Shown here: positions 1 through 9,099 of the stretch, one piece after another
Position numbering within the stretch: the stretch's first letter is position 1
Layout of the letters: each line of letters begins with the position of its first letter
Assembly: GCF_040802235.1 (NCBI RefSeq)
Contig: NC_133161.1
Coordinates: 14,401,001 to 14,465,000 of the forward strand
Origin: Manis javanica
Taxonomy: Eukaryota > Chordata > Mammalia > Pholidota > Manidae
DNA length: 64,000 bases
Direction of reading: 5' to 3'
Notes under the pieces: generated by a model
Seen by the model: only the letters and a program-made list of their open reading frames with translations
Database searches by the model: none
Told to the model about the DNA's origin: nothing
Made by a program: the position numbers and the translations under genes

Positions 1-580
1 TCCCTTCTTGATCTGACCAATGAAGGGACTGGGAACTAACTTGAGGGTTTTGTGACTGTCCGATTTCCTGTAGGTGGGTGGTGGAGTTTGTAAGGGTCCA
101 GGAAGGGGGCCACTGCTCTTAGGCAATAACAGTGGCATCTGCTCCTGAGTCTAGGAGGCCTTGAAAGGCTTTCCCATTTAAGGACAGAGTTAGCATGGGG
201 CGGGCACGCATAATTTGTTGAGTCCAATAGACATCTGTGGTGCCTATGTCACTCGTTTCACGGTGCTCTTTAAGGCACTTATTGGAGGAAGGGATAAGGG
301 GTAGGAGAAGAAGTTGGGCAAGGGTATATTCTGCTGGAATATATAGAGGGCCCTTAAGAGTGGAGGCTAGGATCTGAATTTCTCCTTTGAAATCTGGATC
401 AATTACTCCAGGGTGTATTTGAAGCCCTTTTAGGGAGGCTGAAGCACGTCCCAGAATTAAGCTGAAAGTGTTAGGGGGGAGGGGCCCTCGGATGCCCGTC
501 TGTAGAAGCTTTGTCCCTTTTTCTGGAGTCAATATTGTACTGGTGGTGGAACAGAGGTCCAATCCTGGGCTGTTTTTTGT
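1..580 (-). pseudogene. pro: ERV pro region: dUTPase domain fused to truncated aspartic protease
   Basis: This frame is offset -1 from gag, as expected for gag-pro frameshifting. The dUTPase part (about 260-570) shows SPGLDLCST, LILGRASASLKG and VIDPDFKGEI, which correspond to conserved trimeric dUTPase motifs. The protease part holds the catalytic-site motif LLDSGADATVIA (119-154), directly followed by an in-frame TAA at 119-121. Beyond that stop the same frame stays open to base 1 with protease-like residues (EQWPPSW), so a single nonsense codon breaks the protease here. In betaretroviruses the dUTPase lowers dUTP during reverse transcription, and the protease cleaves Gag and Gag-Pol. The upstream overlap with gag includes an A6C run at 572-578, but its phase is not the canonical slippery phase. 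Confidence 0.85.
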
Positions 581-2867
581 GGCTCTCCAGAGGTCTGAAA
601 TTGATTTTGGGTTACTGTTGAGGGGATGAACCCAGTTGCCCCGGGGTTCATCTTCTGCAGGGGGGCCAGCGGCTGCCCCCTGAAGGGGTTTCCCTGGTTC
701 CTAAAAGGGAGGGGCAGACCTTGTATATCGGTTTTTGACTGGCATTCTTTGGCCCAGTGGTATCCTTTTTGACATCTGGGACAAGGGGTCGAGGGGGGGA
801 ATGGATTAGTTGGTTTAGGGGTGTTGCCAGAATCGCTAGGAAGGGGCAGATTAAGGCCAGAATTGGGAGGCCGAGGGTTTCGAGGCTGTGGGCAGTCCTT
901 GGCAGAATGACCATGCTGCTTGCAATTAAAGCAAGTTTTTTGTGTTGAGCCAATGCCTGCCCTTTGCAAGGCAACTCCAATAGCCAGTCCAATGGCATGA
1001 CTAGTTCCGGCGCCTGCGCAGAGGTGCACGAAGTTGGACACTGACTCTTTGCGATGATGCCGAAGCAGGTCTTGACAGACTGGATTAGCATTCTCAAAAG
1101 CCAGCTGTTTAACAAAGGGGTTGTCGGGCTCTTGGATTCCGAACATGTGCTCAGCTGCCTCTGTAAGGTGGCTGATGAAAGAGCTATAGGGCTCGTCTGC
1201 TTCTTGCCGTATCTTAGTAAGAGCGGCAGTAGCGGCTCCTTTAGGGGGTAACTTTTTCCAAGCTCCGAGGCCAGCTTGTCTGACTTGAGCCAGGAGGCCT
1301 GTGGTAAAGTGTGCTTGGACTGCTAGAGTGTTATAAGGAGCTTCACCTAAAATTCTTTTTGCTGTCCAGTCTCGGGAACTGGGTCGGGTAAGATTTTTAC
1401 TTTCAATTTCTTTAGCGAATTCGGCAAGCTCGACTTTCCAAAGAACAAAGTCTCCCCCGCTTAAGGCTGTGCGAGCAAGCTGATGGAATTCATTTGGGGT
1501 AAGCCAATCATTGGTGATAGATTCTAGCAGAGCTAGAGTAAACGGGGCAGTAGGCCCATAATTGGAAACAGCTGACTTGAGCTTTTCTAGAGCTCAGATA
1601 TCTAGGGGTGAAAAGGATGTTACTGGAGGCCCATCATTAGGACATGGGCCTCTTTTGGCTCGGTCTTCGGGGCCATCGTCTAAATAGTCATCTTTATTGT
1701 CATGCCATGAGTCTCTCTAGGTTCTATCAACAAGAGTAGTACTCACGGGGCCTTCTTCTCTCATATCAGGATCAGTGCCCTCTCCTTCAGGGTTATCGGG
1801 GTCATAATCTAGGGGAGGGGCTCTGGGGAATAGAAACCCCACTCCGTAGGGAGACAGGGAAAGTCAGGACAGGGTTGGGCGATTTTTTTGTTTTGTGAAA
1901 AAGTGATTTTGAGGGGAGGGGGAAATACTTTTAGAGGAAGAATTTGGGGTGTGGGTTAAATGGGTCAGTTTGGAGAGCTCTAGATCTAGGTCACGGATGG
2001 CTTGTAGGAGTTGGATTTGTTCTTTTCTGTTTTTGACCATCTGCCTGAGGACTGAGAGGTCATTTGCAGCATGTAAACGCTCATGGGAGAGAGAGGAGAA
2101 GGCGGGAAACACTTGGTCAAGAACAGGAGAGTGATAAGGTGGCGTGGGGATGAAGGGGGTAAGGTTACTGCTTGTGGGTGAAGCGCAGAGGCAAGGGCGA
2201 TGATGGGGGCTTTAGGTGGCCAGTCAGGATTATTATAACGCGCTGCCTCTTCCTCCAAAGTGGCTTCATCAGCGGGATTAAGGGGCTCATCAGGATTTAA
2301 GTTGATGAGACTAGGGTAAATATTTGGGGGAGGGTAACAGGGAGAGGATGGGAGTCAGCGGAATTATCAGGGGAGGAAACCTTTTCCGTCAGTGACGGGG
2401 AAAGAGACTCAACGGTTGGTAAGGGTGGGAGTCTGTCTGATATTTGGGAGGGGTTTGCAGTGGAATCTGAAGGATGTGTTTTGAGAGAAGGGGAGGCTGG
2501 CTGAGAAGCCTCGGAAGGGGGACGAGAGCGAGATCTCAAGGTTTTTTTCTCCCTCAATAACAACTTTCTGTAAATCGGGCCACTCGCGATGAACGTGCAG
2601 GACATCATTAATGAGATTCCAATAGCTAAATGCTGACGCAGGTACTTTTTCTGGACCAAAAACTCTGTAATAGTCTTGAAGGCAATCGCCCACTCATTGC
2701 CATTTCTTTTCACTGATGGTTCCTTCTTGAGGGAACCAAGGACAGACATCTTCAATAAAGACTAAAAAGTGTTTCAAATCTTTTTTCTTAACCCTTGTTC
2801 CTCATCTCCTGAGGGACTCTTTGAGTCCGGCTATAAATAAATCTTCCTGTGAGGATGCTTGCCCCAT
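529..2867 (-). pseudogene. gag: Disrupted ERV gag (matrix, capsid, nucleocapsid)
   Basis: The start is ATG at 2865-2867, reading MGQ, the usual N-myristoylation context. The matrix frame carries in-frame TGA stops at 2802-2804 and 2694-2696. It continues open at 2412-2693 with recognisable matrix sequence (FGPEKVPASAFSYWN) and then closes. A spacer with EEEAARYNNPDWPP lies near 2200-2258. The frame then changes. Capsid and nucleocapsid share one frame from about 2112 down to 529, broken by a TGA at 1594-1596. Downstream of that stop the frame is open for about 1 kb, although only its last 205 codons (529-1146) follow an ATG. Two zinc knuckles, CX2CX4HX4C, lie at 892-933 and 742-783. In betaretroviruses Gag forms the capsid shell and the knuckles bind RNA. 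This copy cannot make full-length Gag as sequenced. Confidence 0.9.
742..933 (-). other. Two CCHC zinc knuckles of ERV nucleocapsid
   Basis: CFNCKQHGHSAKDC (892-933) and CPRCQKGYHWAKEC (742-783) both keep all CCHC metal ligands with the CX2CX4HX4C spacing. They are separated by a proline-rich linker of 36 residues. Two knuckles are usual for orthoretroviral nucleocapsid. Confidence 0.92.
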
Positions 2868-3030
2868 GCTTACCTTCCTAAATGCATCGCCAATTGAGTA
2901 TACATGAGTCTGTCTCACGCCGGGTTTGGAACATGGCGACTCTGGCGAGGGTCTCGTAGCTGCAGACACCTCCTTTCATGGGTGGGCCCACCCTCCTGGG
3001 GGCGACGTTCTCGCCTCTCCGGTCTGTTGG

Positions 3031-3048
3031 GCCCCACGTTGGGTGCCA
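3031..3048 (-). other. Retroviral primer-binding site, tRNA-Lys type
   Basis: The minus strand reads TGGCACCCAACGTGGGGC, two bases after the LTR end. This differs by one base from the canonical Lys-type PBS sequence used by several betaretroviruses (known family feature). It fixes the orientation of the provirus and the inner end of the LTR. Confidence 0.85.
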
Positions 3049-3163
3049 GTTGTCCTGACCCGCAGGACTATCAACGGGGTTCGACGACCTGGAGGAGAGA
3101 ATGAAGGGGCAAGAGACACAAAGAACGGACAGCAAGACAGGATGTCTGATCAAGCTGACACAG

Positions 3164-3169
3164 TTTATT
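3164..3169 (-). terminator. Polyadenylation signal AATAAA in the ERV LTR
   Basis: AATAAA on the minus strand immediately downstream of the LTR TATA box, followed by a U/GU-containing stretch (minus strand CTGTGTCAGC and on). In the 3' LTR copy the same signal would end the transcript. Confidence 0.65.
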
Positions 3170-3183
3170 GTTTGTAGGCTCAA

Positions 3184-3189
3184 TTTATA
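3184..3189 (-). promoter_or_regulatory. TATA box of the ERV LTR
   Basis: TATAAA on the minus strand (TTTATA on plus). It lies about 15 bp upstream of the AATAAA signal, so the predicted cap site and the polyadenylation signal nearly overlap and the R region would be short. That arrangement is common in class II LTRs. Activity is unknown. Confidence 0.7.
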
Positions 3190-3653
3190 CAGGTAGCAAG
3201 GAAGGGGTGGGTCAGAAGGTGATTGGGCCTTAGGTGGTGCCGGCGGGAAGGTGTAGAGGGGTGATTGGGCCTTGGCTGGCGCCAGCGGGAGCAGAGGACC
3301 CCGAAGAGAAGCAGGGAGTTCGCCATCTTGTGGGTGGGGGCCCTTGGGAGGGAGGTTTCAAGGGTGGGGCTTTCCCCTGGGGCAGAGGGTGTTTCTTGAT
3401 TAACAAGATGTTGGAAATATTAATAGGCCAGTGGAAAGAACAGAAAAGCACAGGTTGCTAGGTAACTTAACCACTAGTTCCGGCTTAGGAGTTTGCTAAA
3501 TGCGTTTCTTGGTAATAGGGGAAAACTTATTTCTAACGCGTGGATGGATTCATTGTTTCTGATTTTACAGGAGAGACTTTACTCAAAGGTTGCTGTTGTT
3601 TTAAGGCTTTCATAACCGAGCCTGCCTAAAGGCCCACAGGTTTGCTCCCAACA

Positions 3654-3945
3654 CACACCCTAAGCTTTTTTTCATGTTCTAGAAACTCCTCAATGTAAGG
3701 CTGGAGGCACTGGGGGAAGGGGTGCTCAGGCCTTCCCCCGGTGCCTCCAGCCTTACCCTCAACTGCCTATAAAAGCCCTAGACAACGTGCCACCCCAGAC
3801 TCTCTTGTCCCCTCCTGGCGTGAGCCGGGAGCTCTGTCCTCTCACTTTATCTCTAAATAAAAGCCTCTCACTTGCTCTCCTACGTTGAGTGCTTGTGAAG
3901 CTCATTCTTCGGCTTCGTGAACAAGAACCCTGGCATCAATACCAA
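3654..3945 (+). repeat. Partial LTR of a second, unrelated ERV (class I-like)
   Basis: The plus strand shows promoter and end features of an LTR: TATAAAA at 3768-3774, AATAAA at 3856-3861 about 85 bp later, then a TTG/TGTG-containing U5 ending ACCCTGGCATCA near 3938. Layout and composition suggest a gammaretrovirus-like (ERV1) LTR. Its U3 begins abruptly at the class II LTR boundary. A plausible reading is that the class II ERV inserted into this LTR, with the missing U3 off the left edge. The family name is not recognised. Confidence 0.65.
3695..3756 (+). repeat. Near-perfect inverted repeat: 26-bp stem, 10-nt loop
   Basis: The arm at 3695-3720 pairs with the arm at 3731-3756, leaving loop GGTGCTCAGG (3721-3730). 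The only non-Watson-Crick position is 3711 with 3740, which is a U-G wobble in plus-strand RNA. It sits about 12 bp upstream of the LTR TATA box at 3768, so an LTR-initiated transcript would not include it. Read-through transcripts could. Confidence 0.85.
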
Positions 3946-4060
3946 CTTACGTTTGAACACATTCTAAAGCTGTACATCTTTATTGCCTCCCACCCATGTT
4001 TTATGTTTTTGATGTCACAGTTGTATCTTTGCATCTTGTGTTAACAAACTATTATGGTCG
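3946..4060. other. Unassigned DNA between LTR remnant and repeated block
   Basis: AT-rich sequence without an open frame or recognised family. It may belong to either neighbouring repeat. Confidence 0.3.
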
Positions 4061-5460
4061 CTCTGACTACTTTGGGGGCAGAGCAGAGGGAGAATATGAG
4101 GGTGATATCTGGAGAGGATTGGGGTCAGCCCTTGTGTGAATTTAAGCAGAAGCCACAGCTATGGGGATAAGCTAATAGGCCTCTCACAGGAAGACTTGGG
4201 GTGCCTCTTGGTCTGCTGTCTCTGCAGTGTACCCTGGGGTGGGGGCAGGTAGCTAGTGAGGAGCTGCTGCTCTTTGTTAGTCCTGTGGGATCCATGAAGC
4301 TGGTCACCAGAACCAGGCGATCAAGGGATGTCCCCCAGGTGGCAGCCACAAAAACTGGAAGACCAGACGTACATCCAGGTTTCTTTTTTCTGGAGATACC
4401 AGTGACCCAGAACAAACCAGAGGGAGAGTGTGAAGACATCCCCACCCTCTGAGGTGTCCCGAAAGGTTACAGGAGGCCCCTGGATGTGTGTTTAGCTTAA
4501 TTAGAAGTCAGCCCCTCAGGCTACAGCTATGAAGATAAGTTAAGGCTTCTTCAAAAAAAAAAAAAAAGAAAGAAAGAAAGAAAGGAAAGAAAAAGCAACC
4601 AAGTGTTTCAGTCTCCTGGCTCTTTGCTGCCGGGCCCTGTGGTATACAGCTGGTTAAGAGTACTTTCTCTGTTACAATTGTGTGGAACCCATGAATGTAA
4701 GCCCTGCTGGCCACCAAAGCCAGGTGCTCAAGGGGGTGTCCCTGGGTTTTTAGCCGTAAAACCTTCAGATGTGTGCACAGATCTTTCTGGGGGATGCCAG
4801 AGACCTGGGGTGCGGCAGAGCAAGAGTGCAAAGATGGCATCCACCAGCCAGCAGGCTCCTCGATGTGCATTGAAGTAGGTGCCCGCCTCTCAGGGCATTG
4901 CTTCAAGATGAGCAAATAAGCCTCTTTCACAGAAAGACTGGGTGTGTTTCAGTGGGCTGCCTCTGGGGCCCTGCTGGGGTGGGCATGGTGTGACCAGGCG
5001 AGTCCACACGGTCCTTTAAGAATTTTCTCAGCTCACTATAACCTGTGGGTCGCATGGATGCAAGTCCTGTTCACTTTCAAAGCTACATGTTTTGGGGGTT
5101 CATCTCTCAGGCACAGGTCTTACAAGTTGGGGTGCCAGATGTGGGGTTTACACCCTTAGCTTCTCAGGGGGAGGCTTGGAGTTGTGAGTCCCTCCTGGCC
5201 CTGGGTCAAAACCCCAGGGTTGGATTATAGGGCAAGATGGTGTCTCAGCCTCTCTTGCCTGTTTGGATGTAGGTTTTCTACGTGTTTGCCCAAAAAAGTG
5301 TAGGAGTTGCTCAGCTAGCTTTGGGGTTCCAGAGGAAGTGTTCCAGCCGCAGCTATGGGTTTGGTATGTCTGTGAGGGGAGCCAGTTCAGGGTCCTCCGA
5401 TGTTGCCTTCTTGAATTGGAACCTTCATACTCTTTATAGCGGGCTTTCTGCATTGAATGT
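4060..5460 (+). repeat. Internally repetitive block of unknown family
   Basis: Segments recur in the same order. CCTCTCACAGGAAGACT near 4180 recurs as CCTCTTTCACAGAAAGACT near 4920. Each is followed by a GGGGTGGG-bearing stretch and then by GATCCATGAAGC (near 4290) or GCATGGATGCAAG (near 5053). A third, more diverged unit lies near 4680-4820 (CCAGGTGCTCAAGGGGGTGTCC against CCAGGCGATCAAGGGATGTCCC). This looks like imperfect tandem units of a few hundred bases, such as a minisatellite-like segment of an ERV interior. The open frames in it lack codon-level support. Confidence 0.5.
4551..4596 (+). repeat. A-rich/(GAAA)n microsatellite
   Basis: About 15 A residues followed by repeated GAAA units with minor interruptions. 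It interrupts the repeated block at 4060-5460. Confidence 0.95.
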
Positions 5461-6960
5461 ATTACAGATGTTTTTCATGTCAATAAAAGTAAAAGTCAAG
5501 CCATTTCTCTTGATGAAAATATATCACTGTATGTATATTCCAAAAGCAACTTTTCAATTACTGTATCCTTTCTGTATTGTTAGATGTCTAGACCATTTTA
5601 TACTTTTCTGTTCTAAGCAACCAGTTCTTATGCATACATTTGTATGCAACTATGCCATTACCTCTTCAGGATAAATTCCTAGAAATTGGGTTGGTAGGTC
5701 CAGGGGTCTGCTCATTTTCCATTTTTACACATGGTGCTAGAATTCTCTTCGGGAAGGCCACGCCATGGCAGGGCCTGCTGCCTCACACATTCGCCGGCTG
5801 GTTTTGTCTGTCTTTTTCATCTTTGCCCATCTCTCTGGCAATAAATGATATCTCTTTGTTATTATAATTCGCATTTCTTTGAATAGAAATGAAACTGTAT
5901 GTTCTTTTCATATTTTAATTGGGTATTTTATCTTTTTTAGCTTGCCCATTCTGGTCTGTGCCCATTTTGTCTTTAAAACATTGTCTTTCGTATACATACA
6001 AAATTTTAACCACTTTTTGACATATTACAAATATCCCTCCCATTTTCTTTCATTCTTATGTTCTCTTTTTTTCTATACAGAAACTTTAAGTTCATAGATG
6101 CCAAATTTGTCAATATTTTTCTTTACAATTTCTGGGTTCTGTGATTATGAAAATACATCTCTCCAGTCCTTCTGGGGCCTTCTCTTTTTGGGGGGAGAGG
6201 TTATGTAAACTTCTTATTGAAGCATAACATACATATAAAGTGTCCAAATTGTTAAATATTCAATTTAATCAATTTTCACAAAGTGAATTTATCCCAGATT
6301 CTGACCCAGAAGTCCCAGAAATCTCTTCCAGGCTGTTGGCATATCAAAGTGCAAATCTAACGCAGGAAAGACCTTTATGATTTCCTAAATGGCAGGACAG
6401 CTGTGCCTACACCTTTTCTTGAATAATCCATTTTTTTACTCGGATCAGGAATGTCTGTCCACTTACATTCCCACAATTACTTGGCCTAGTTCTACGTCAC
6501 TTTTTTAGTCCATTGATCTGTCTGGTTTTGTCATGGTCATATTCTTTTCATTACATTTCAAAACTGACTGCTCAAGTCCTACCTCATTGTTTCTCTTTCT
6601 CAGATAAGCTTTAGGATCATTTAGTTACAATGTGCCTCCCTCGTTTGCCCAAATCCTATTCAGATTTTAATTGTTAATTTGTTAAATGTATCTGTTAATT
6701 TAGGAAAAAATTGTCTTTTTTTCTTAGTGTTGCCTTCCTACCACAGAGAAAGGTCCGCCTCTCCGTTTGTTCCATGTCCCGTCTCTGCTCCTTGCTGGGA
6801 TTTTATTGTTTCTTCACATAGAACCTGCACATCTTGTTCAATGTATTCTTAGGCATTTTAAGGCTTTTTATTGTTACTGTGAATAGATTTCCTTTCATTA
6901 TAGCTTCTGGTCTAACATTCTAGCTAGTTATTTGTGTTTAGAAGGGCTATTGAGATTTTG
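5460..6960 (-). mobile_element. Ancient L1 fragments, antisense
   Basis: Degenerate sequence resembles the reverse complement of L1 ORF2 3' coding sequence and 3' UTR. Examples are TCAGGATAAATTCCTAGAAA near 5670 and TAATTCGCATTTCTTTGAAT near 5865. No open frame is preserved. The age class (L1M-type) is inferred from the high divergence. Confidence 0.6.
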
Positions 6961-7029
6961 TCTACTGATTTTCAAACAGGCTGCCTACCCCTCCTGCTCG
7001 GTTTTTCATTCGAGTCTCTCGACTGTTTC

Positions 7030-7770
7030 AGGTTTATAGCTGCACCTGTCCTGCGATTCCCCTCTAGCTCTCCATGTTGAGTCCTGCCGGTCAGCATTTT
7101 AATGTGCTTGATTCCATCGCCCACAAACTGTAATCTCAACCTCACTGACTTTTTCCTCCCTTTTCCAGACAAATGACATAAATGGGTTCCTGCTCCTCAT
7201 TGTCCTCATTTCCTCCCCCGACTCATTCTTTTACCCCCTCCAACCTGGCTGGAGCCATCTCTACTCCCCCAAAATAATTCTTGACAAAGTTGCTGGTGAC
7301 CTCCGTGTCCCTAAATCCAGACCGTGTTTCAGTCCTCCGTCTCACCTGTCTGCTCCCCTGGCAGCACCCTCGCTTCCCCGTGGCATTGCCACCTCGCGCT
7401 CCCATTCAGACTGCCCTCCCCTTCCCCTGGGCTGCAGGCTGGTGCCCTGACCAGCCCCTTCTGTAGCTCCTGGTCGCCTCGCCCTCCCTGCCCCCACCGC
7501 GTGTACGTCTCATGTTCTTAGGCTTATAACCCTTTATTATCTTGCTCTTGCCCTTCCTTATAGATTAAGGCTCAAATTCCCAACGTGTTCGCAGGGATCT
7601 ACCACTGAGGCCCTCATCTGGTGGGTACTCTTCCCCCTGTTTACACAGCCATAAACAATCTGGTTCTTGTAATTTTTTAGAAGCACCAGTTACTTCCTCT
7701 TGGGATCTTCTCACTTGCTATTCCCTTGGACCGTCCTCCTCCCTTGCTATTGCCCTCCCACCCTGTCCCC
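7030..7770 (+). mobile_element. Probable L2 (CR1-clade LINE) fragment
   Basis: A pyrimidine-rich stretch near 7280-7360 resembles the L2 reverse-transcriptase region, where the consensus runs on from a TTTCAGTCCTC-like segment. CACTTGCTATTCCCTTGGA near 7715 resembles a common L2-type segment. It is strongly diverged and no frame survives. This is a recollection-based family call. Confidence 0.45.
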
Positions 7771-7799
7771 ACCTCCATTTAGCTATGATTCTTTCTTAG

Positions 7800-8770
7800 A
7801 ATCATTTTTAGATTATTTTCTGAATATAAAAATATTCTTGTAAACTTTCAAACCAGACATGTGTAACTGAGAAAGGAAAATTCTCTGTAATTTTATCACC
7901 AGAGATAACCGCTGTTTCTGTTTCATCTTCCAGATGTTTTTCTGTGCATGTATGTGTGTATCTGTGTGCCAGCAATATCTGAGTGTGTGTGTGTATATAT
8001 ATAGTATATGTGTACCATATGTAAATGCATGAATAATTGCATTACCAGTCTATATCTCTCTATATACCTATGTTATGGTTGCCTCCTGAGACAGATTGAA
8101 CTCTCCCACCCCAAATTTGGGTCAGTTATCAAGACTGATGACACACCATGAGGTATGGAAAGGTTTCTTACATACATAGTTGAGGCACCTGAGACACTGG
8201 GCGGTCCTCTCAGGCAGATCCTAAATGGCCTGAGAGAGCAAGGCTAGGAGACTGGCTGGGGTTCACGGTGGCCGGGGTCAGGGTCCCTGCGTGAGGCCAG
8301 GGGCTTGTGTGGTTTGAATCTCCTCCTGGCGCTAAAGGAGGGAGCACCCAGGCTTTATCAGTTTGTCAGGAACTTGGGGCACAAGGGGAACTGGGGAGTG
8401 GGGAGGCTGAAAGGCTGCCAAGAAATGGAGTTAGTCTCCTCTTTACACTGTGTATCTACGTCTGTGTATGTAGGCAGAAAGGCCTGTGTATAAATACACA
8501 CACATACACAAACCTCCTTATTTATATGCACATTTTTACATATATGTCTACATATTGCAATTGCCTGTCCTCATTAACAATCTTTTTATGTCAGTATGTG
8601 TAGATCAAATACCTTCCTTTATGTAGGTGCACAGATTTCCATCTTATGGATGTATCATAATTAGATAGCCACTATCTTTTTGATGAATACGTTGTTTATA
8701 TGCTATTTCTGCTTTTTACAAATGATGGGATAGAGAACATCATGCACACCACATCTTTGTACATGTGCAA
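7800..8770 (-). mobile_element. Ancient L1 3' fragment, interrupted at about 8090-8480
   Basis: ACCAGAGATAACCGCTGTTT near 7900 and the later ATCTTATGGATGTATCATAA (near 8640) match the two sides of a common ancient L1 3' segment in reverse orientation. The intervening 8090-8480 bases differ in composition and look like a later insertion. A GT/TA-rich microsatellite lies at 7985-8012. Confidence 0.5.
8090..8480. repeat. Possible solo LTR inserted in an ancient L1
   Basis: A GC-richer block of roughly 390 bp begins near CCTGAGACAGATTGAACTC and is bounded on both sides by parts of one older L1. Size and composition suggest an LTR. No clear target duplication, TATA box or poly(A) signal could be fixed, so class and strand are unknown. 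Confidence 0.35.
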
Positions 8771-8779
8771 CTAACTCTG

Positions 8780-9060
8780 TTAGTCATTCAACACAGTCAT
8801 TGAGTTCTTTTATGTTCTAGATACTGTACAAATCATGGTACCAGTTTCTTTGAAGTTACATTCTATGGAGAATGGACAAGGGACAGTTTACTAGTATGTT
8901 AGGTATGATTAATGCTGTGAAAATATATAAAACACGGAAAGGAGCAACTGATGGGGTGGTCTGCTATATAGGGTGGTTAGGGAGGGGAGGGCCTTTACAA
9001 TAGGACAGAGACATGGCGGAGTGACAGTGGGATATATCTGAGGGAAGAGCATTATTTTTA
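8780..9060 (+). repeat. Ancient interspersed repeat (MIR/L2-age type)
   Basis: The stretch from TCATTCAACACAGTCATTGA, through a TTCTAGATACTGTACAAATC segment, to a GGGTGGTTAGGGAGGGGAGG segment resembles a widespread mammalian repeat in which a similar order is seen. I cannot name the family securely. Confidence 0.4.
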
Positions 9061-9099
9061 GAAAAAGCCTGTTGGGTAATTTTTAGATTAAAGGGTGTG

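Larger units (their letters stand above)
1..3653 (-). mobile_element. Class II (betaretrovirus/IAP-like) endogenous retrovirus, 5' part; continues off the left edge
   Basis: Reading the minus strand from 3653 downward, the order is LTR (3051-3653), primer-binding site (3031-3048), short leader, gag start (2867), matrix, capsid, two CCHC knuckles, then a dUTPase-protease frame that reaches base 1. This order, with dUTPase fused upstream of protease in a separate frame from gag, is known for betaretroviruses and IAP-type class II ERVs. The PBS closely matches the 3' end of tRNA-Lys. Pol, env and the 3' LTR must lie to the left if they survive. Several in-frame stops and frame changes show it is not protein-competent as read here. 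The LTR begins TGTTGGGAGC, like IAP-type LTRs. Confidence 0.9.
3051..3653 (-). repeat. 5' LTR of the class II ERV
   Basis: About 603 bp on the minus strand, beginning TGTTGGGAGC (3644-3653) and ending GGACA at 3051-3055, two bases before the primer-binding site. It contains a TATA box and an AATAAA signal in the spacing expected for an LTR. U5 is roughly 3051-3140. The exact TG...CA ends are inferred from the PBS position and the TGTTG start, and may be off by a few bases. The partner LTR is outside the window, so LTR-LTR divergence (age) cannot be read. Confidence 0.85.

Noticed and set aside
5282..5674. 130-codon plus-strand frame
   Set aside because: It spans the boundary of two different repeats and shows no codon or motif support.
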